9,828 nucleotides of DNA from Robiginitomaculum sp. GTDB taxonomy: Bacteria; Pseudomonadota; Alphaproteobacteria; Caulobacterales; Maricaulaceae. The stretch is from NCBI GenBank assembly GCA_021647805.1, contig JAKITZ010000080.1:1-9828 (forward strand), given 5' to 3'. Shown here piece after piece: positions 6,971 through 9,828 of this stretch (its first letter is position 1; each line of letters begins with the position of its first letter). The position numbers were made by a program, and so were the translations under genes. The notes under the pieces were generated by a model that had not been told where the DNA came from, did not search any database, and saw nothing but the letters and a program-made list of their open reading frames with translations.

Positions 6971-7909
6971 TCAGGTATCGTAATACAATGTCACCACATG
7001 CTTTGCCTCGGCGAAAAACAACCACCTCTCGACGATCAGGCCCGCCATGGTAACAACAACGGCAACTCCAAGGAAATACACCGCCAATGAAGGCAACTGC
7101 CACTGCCCTATGATCAAAACAAATGGTAGCAAAAATCCACAAATAAGAGCAATACGCCTAAGCTTTTTGCTATGTTTACGGGCAATCTTAAAACCCATTT
7201 CCTTTAGCAAATAATTCGGTTGATCGTGCGGACTTTCAATCAGACGTACCTTGCCAAACTCGCCAAGTCCGGTCGCGGTTTCTGCACTGCTGGCCATTGG
7301 TCGGTCAATTATGCTCCAATAAGAAAGCTTGATCACAAACCCGCAAGCCAAGAAAAACAATATCGGCAATACTAACCAATCCACAGCCGGCCAATAACCA
7401 CCGATGGCTGCCATGAAACTGATCAACAAACCGCCACTGGTCAAAGACATCAGTAAATACCCCGGAGATGTCCAGCCAGTAGCCCATGCCGGAATAGCTT
7501 TTAACGAGCGATATATCATCGAAGTAGTGTAAACAGTGACCAACGAAAACACTGCGCCAATCAACCCTATCCAGGCAAATATTCCAGTGTTGTCGCCCAA
7601 AATCACCCATGCCAATGCAAACAGGCCAGTTGGTATAAAAGTCAATATTGCCAGCACCCCTTCGCGCGAAAGCCAAGAAGATCGCCATTGCGACAATGCC
7701 CGCCAAGCTCTTGATGGTCGCCCCAAGTGCAGTGTAGAAGCCAATAACCCTGCAATAACCAACGCAAAGGCAATTGCAAACACCACCAGCCCGAATTTGA
7801 AATCAGCCTTAATCAGGCCGCGATGCGCCAACACTCCCAACCAGAACAACAAGCCATAGCCGGCGCCGGTTGCGGTAGTAAAAAATATCACTGATTTTGC
7901 AGGGTGCAT
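6971..7909 (-). CDS. soeC: SoeC/DmsC-type membrane anchor subunit of a molybdoenzyme
   Basis: The integral membrane subunit that anchors the molybdenum and iron-sulfur subunits and exchanges electrons with quinone. The 312 residues contain about eight hydrophobic helices, near 7-29, 38-58, 86-105, 109-131, 148-170, 176-197, 252-272 and 274-297. DmsC-family landmarks are visible: STLHLGRPSRAWRAL with WLSREG at about 59-84, PNYLLKEMGF at 231-240, and the C-terminal ERWLFFAEAKHVVTLYY. The ATG at 7909 lies 9 nt after the soeB stop. Its Shine-Dalgarno AAGG (7920-7917) overlaps the soeB TAA, which implies coupled translation. The gene closes the soeABC operon. The direction of electron flow, sulfite to quinone, rests on the partner subunits, not on this protein. 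A DMSO or polysulfide reductase anchor is the alternative family reading. Confidence 0.85.
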   Translation of the reverse strand: MHPAKSVIFFTTATGAGYGLLFWLGVLAHRGLIKADFKFGLVVFAIAFALVIAGLLASTLHLGRPSRAWRALSQWRSSWLSREGVLAILTFIPTGLFALAWVILGDNTGIFAWIGLIGAVFSLVTVYTTSMIYRSLKAIPAWATGWTSPGYLLMSLTSGGLLISFMAAIGGYWPAVDWLVLPILFFLACGFVIKLSYWSIIDRPMASSAETATGLGEFGKVRLIESPHDQPNYLLKEMGFKIARKHSKKLRRIALICGFLLPFVLIIGQWQLPSLAVYFLGVAVVVTMAGLIVERWLFFAEAKHVVTLYYDT

Positions 7910-7918
7910 GTCTGTGCC

Positions 7919-8671
7919 TTAAGCGGTTAAAATTCTATCGACCCAGCGAGCCAGTAAACCGGCACCATCGCTACTGTCATCTTTGTGTTCCAAGAGCCTA
8001 GGTGCAGTTGCATTCCCTACTCTTTTGGGACGTGGAGGCAAGTATTTATTGACCGGCTTGGTAGCTTGTTCCGGCATCAAATCATAGCCCTTTCTAGCCG
8101 CCACCAGTTTCGAGACATCAGATTTAGGATCGCCAAGATCACCAAAAGAACGCGCGCCAGATGGACAGGTGGAAACACAGGCCGGAACCCGGCTTTCTTG
8201 TGGTAGATTTTCATTATAAATTTTGTCAATGCAAAGAGTGCATTTTTTCATCACTCCCTCGTCCTCATCATATTCCCGCGCCCCGTATGGACACGCCCAC
8301 GAACATAATTTGCAACCAATGCAAATATCCGTATTGACCAATACAATCCCGTCTTCTTCGCGTTTATACGAGGCTCCCGTGGGACAAACCGTAACGCAAG
8401 GAGCGTCCTCGCAATGCAAACATGATTTTGGAAAATGCACTGTGCGGCTAATTCCACTTTCGCTATCAACAGCTTCAAAAGTATGTATCCGGTTGAACCA
8501 AACTCCATCAGGTTCGGCACCATAGGGGTCAATATCGGTTAACGGAGCCATCTGCCCGGCAGCATTCCACTCTTTACAATTTACCGCACAAGCATGACAG
8601 CCAACACAAATATCCAGATCAATAACCAACCCTAATTTCTTAGCAGAAGGGTTTTTCGGCAAACAAGTCAT
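7919..8671 (-). CDS. soeB: SoeB-type four-cluster [4Fe-4S] electron-transfer subunit
   Basis: Carries electrons between the molybdenum subunit and the membrane anchor. The 250 residues hold 16 cluster cysteines in four groups: C22/25/28/32, C84/87/92/96, C117/120/123/127 and C144/147/165/169. This is the complete DmsB/PsrB-type set for four [4Fe-4S] clusters. The opening (LGLVIDLDICVGCHACAVNC) and the phrases DPYGAEPDG, IYNENLP, GYDLMPE and KPVNKYLPPRPK are those I associate with the SoeB branch of sulfite dehydrogenases. There is no signal peptide, so it should face the cytoplasm. After the usual end near residue 216 comes a tail of about 34 residues finishing in the helix-like GLLARWVDRILTA, perhaps a membrane-surface contact. 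The start ATG overlaps the soeA stop by 4 nt (ATGA) and is preceded by AAGGGGGG (8685-8678) with a 6-nt gap. The subunit type is certain; the substrate assignment is less so. Confidence 0.88.
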   Translation of the reverse strand: MTCLPKNPSAKKLGLVIDLDICVGCHACAVNCKEWNAAGQMAPLTDIDPYGAEPDGVWFNRIHTFEAVDSESGISRTVHFPKSCLHCEDAPCVTVCPTGASYKREEDGIVLVNTDICIGCKLCSWACPYGAREYDEDEGVMKKCTLCIDKIYNENLPQESRVPACVSTCPSGARSFGDLGDPKSDVSKLVAARKGYDLMPEQATKPVNKYLPPRPKRVGNATAPRLLEHKDDSSDGAGLLARWVDRILTA

Positions 8672-8685
8672 TTGTCACCCCCCTT
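8668..8685 (-). promoter_or_regulatory. soeA-soeB translational coupling junction
   Basis: The soeA stop TGA (8670-8668) and soeB start ATG (8671-8669) share the sequence ATGA. The purine run AAGGGGGG (8685-8678), inside the last soeA codons, is an unusually strong Shine-Dalgarno placed 6 nt before the soeB ATG. This supports stoichiometric synthesis of the two subunits from one transcript. Confidence 0.7.
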
Positions 8686-9828
8686 GATATTGTTTCCATA
8701 GCCATCACTCAAACCGGTAATATTAGAAGAATTTTCATGACGGTTACCGATCCATGTTTTTTCTTGAGATGAACTTCCCTTTTGCTGCCCCTGCAAATCA
8801 GAACCATAGCGCAACACCGCAGTGTCAGCTTTTGGCGCGTCCTCAAACGCCTCGAACATCGGCTCGCTAAAACCTGCTTCGTCTGGCTTACACTTTACCA
8901 GTTTAACCCGCAAATCAAACCATGCGGCCTGTCCGGTTACCGGATCGGAATTTGAATATACTAACCCTTGTTTGTCCGGAGCCAATACTTCGCCAATAAT
9001 ATGGTTTAGCAAAAATGCCTGATTGGATTCCGGCGCGTCTTTGCTCAATCCCCAACTTCCCTTGCGCTTGCCAATAGCATTCCACGTCCAGACCGTATCA
9101 GGGTTAACTCCGGTTATTAGCTTTACCTGTCCTTTAACCCGCCCAAGACGGCTTTCGATCCATACCCAATCATTATCAACAATGCCAGCAGCCTTGGCAG
9201 TATCGCGGTGTATATGTAATTTATTGACTGAAGTTATCTGTCGAAGCCAAGCATTTTGCGAACCCCATGAATGATACATGTGCATTGGACGTTGCGAGAG
9301 TGCGTGCAACGGAAATTCGGCATTATCAACTTGATCTTCTTCGAACGGTTTGTACCAAAACGGCAACGGATCAAAATACTTCTCGACCCGTTTTCGATGA
9401 CGATCAGGTGGTTGATGCGCCCCGTGGCCTTGGGCTGCCAGTCTGAATTTCTGCACTGGTTCGGAATAAAGGTGAAAAATGATCGGCTCGACCGACGGTA
9501 TCCAGCCCATTGAAAACGCATATTCAAGGTAGTCTTTATTTACTGTCTTGAAATATTGCTGCTCCGGCGGCAATTCATGTACCCAAAAGCCGCCATTTTC
9601 AATATAGCGTTTTAATTGATCCGGATTGGGTGCACCCCGCCCGTGACTTTTACCGTCTTTGCCGCGCCAGCCGGCCAAAGGCCCAAGCCCCGGCGCACGT
9701 TCATGGTTTACAATATAATCCTCATAACCACCGGGATATGTCGGCGAGCCATCTTCATTGGCAAACCCGGGCAATTTCAAACGCGCACCTAGATCGATCA
9801 ATACACTTTGAAAGCCACGCACATCACG
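8668..9828 (-). CDS. soeA: SoeA-type molybdopterin oxidoreductase, catalytic subunit (C-terminal part only)
   Basis: The catalytic subunit of a DMSO-reductase-family enzyme binding a bis-pyranopterin guanine dinucleotide molybdenum cofactor. The best reading is the cytoplasmic sulfite dehydrogenase, oxidising sulfite to sulfate. The frame is open to the right edge, so the 386 visible residues are the C-terminal 40% or so. The N-terminal [4Fe-4S] and cofactor-binding domains, and any signal peptide, lie outside the window. Fragment residues about 172-312 form the molybdopterin-dinucleotide-binding domain: FPLHALSQRPMHMYHSWGSQ, DNDWVWIESRLGRVKGQVKL, NPDTVWTWNAIGKRKGSW, and NSDPVTGQAAWFDLRVKL. 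A Gly/Ser/Asn-rich tail of about 70 residues follows. The valine codon GTG at 9822-9820 is internal, not a start. The TGA stop overlaps soeB's ATG. Related polysulfide or tetrathionate reductases are the alternatives; the SoeB and SoeC neighbours favour sulfite dehydrogenase. Confidence 0.85.
   Translation of the reverse strand, partial: RDVRGFQSVLIDLGARLKLPGFANEDGSPTYPGGYEDYIVNHERAPGLGPLAGWRGKDGKSHGRGAPNPDQLKRYIENGGFWVHELPPEQQYFKTVNKDYLEYAFSMGWIPSVEPIIFHLYSEPVQKFRLAAQGHGAHQPPDRHRKRVEKYFDPLPFWYKPFEEDQVDNAEFPLHALSQRPMHMYHSWGSQNAWLRQITSVNKLHIHRDTAKAAGIVDNDWVWIESRLGRVKGQVKLITGVNPDTVWTWNAIGKRKGSWGLSKDAPESNQAFLLNHIIGEVLAPDKQGLVYSNSDPVTGQAAWFDLRVKLVKCKPDEAGFSEPMFEAFEDAPKADTAVLRYGSDLQGQQKGSSSQEKTWIGNRHENSSNITGLSDGYGNNIKGGDK

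Noticed and set aside
8223..8525. Plus-strand open frame opposite soeB
   Set aside because: The opposite strand encodes the conserved cysteine groups of SoeB; this frame has no features of its own.
9820..9822. GTG as the start codon of a 384-residue SoeA-like protein
   Set aside because: The frame stays open to the window edge with residues R-D before this valine, and family members are much longer. The codon is internal.
1..9828. Mobile elements, CRISPR arrays, tRNA or rRNA genes
   Set aside because: I looked for regularly spaced repeats, transposase motifs and cloverleaf-like sequence and saw none; nearly all of the window is filled by the six protein-coding genes.

Overview
The window looks like a stretch of a proteobacterial chromosome with moderate, slightly A+T-leaning composition. 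The gene families present (M28 aminopeptidase lipoprotein, S46 dipeptidyl-peptidase, SoeABC-type molybdoenzyme, PAS-GAF hybrid histidine kinase) are all typical of Alpha- or Gammaproteobacteria. I lean towards a marine-type alphaproteobacterium from the wording of the Soe subunits and the kinase receiver domain, but no rRNA or phylogenetic marker is present to settle it. I see no tRNA, rRNA, insertion sequence, CRISPR array or phage gene.

Layout, left to right. (1) Positions 2-1375, minus: an M28-family zinc aminopeptidase lipoprotein, cut by the left edge so that its C-terminus is missing. (2) Positions 1545-3701, minus: a complete secreted S46 serine dipeptidyl-peptidase of the DPP7/DAP BII type. 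It ends in a strong intrinsic terminator whose hairpin includes its own stop codon. (3) Positions 3702-3896: a divergent intergenic region with a plausible promoter for the S46 gene. (4) Positions 3897-4751, plus: a lipoprotein of unknown function with an SH3-like domain. It converges on the next gene with only 9 bp between stop codons. (5) Positions 4761-6872, minus: a soluble hybrid histidine kinase (PAS-GAF-HisKA-HATPase-REC). (6) Positions 6971-9828, minus: soeA(partial)-soeB-soeC, a tightly packed molybdenum/iron-sulfur/membrane-anchor operon best read as a membrane-bound cytoplasmic sulfite dehydrogenase.

The genes suggest two jobs. The two exported peptidases act on peptides outside the cytoplasm: the S46 enzyme would release dipeptides and the M28 enzyme single residues or dipeptides, fitting growth on protein. 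The soeABC complex would oxidise sulfite to sulfate and pass electrons through four [4Fe-4S] clusters to the quinone pool. The hybrid kinase directly downstream of soeC has its own candidate promoter, overlapped by a near-perfect 12-1-12 palindrome. That makes it a separately regulated unit rather than a simple fourth operon gene. A functional link between the kinase and sulfite oxidation is only inference from position.

Nothing here clearly amounts to a wholly new system. The points most worth a second look are the palindrome-covered kinase promoter, the orphan kinase beside soeABC, the stop-codon-containing terminator and the uncharacterised SH3 lipoprotein.
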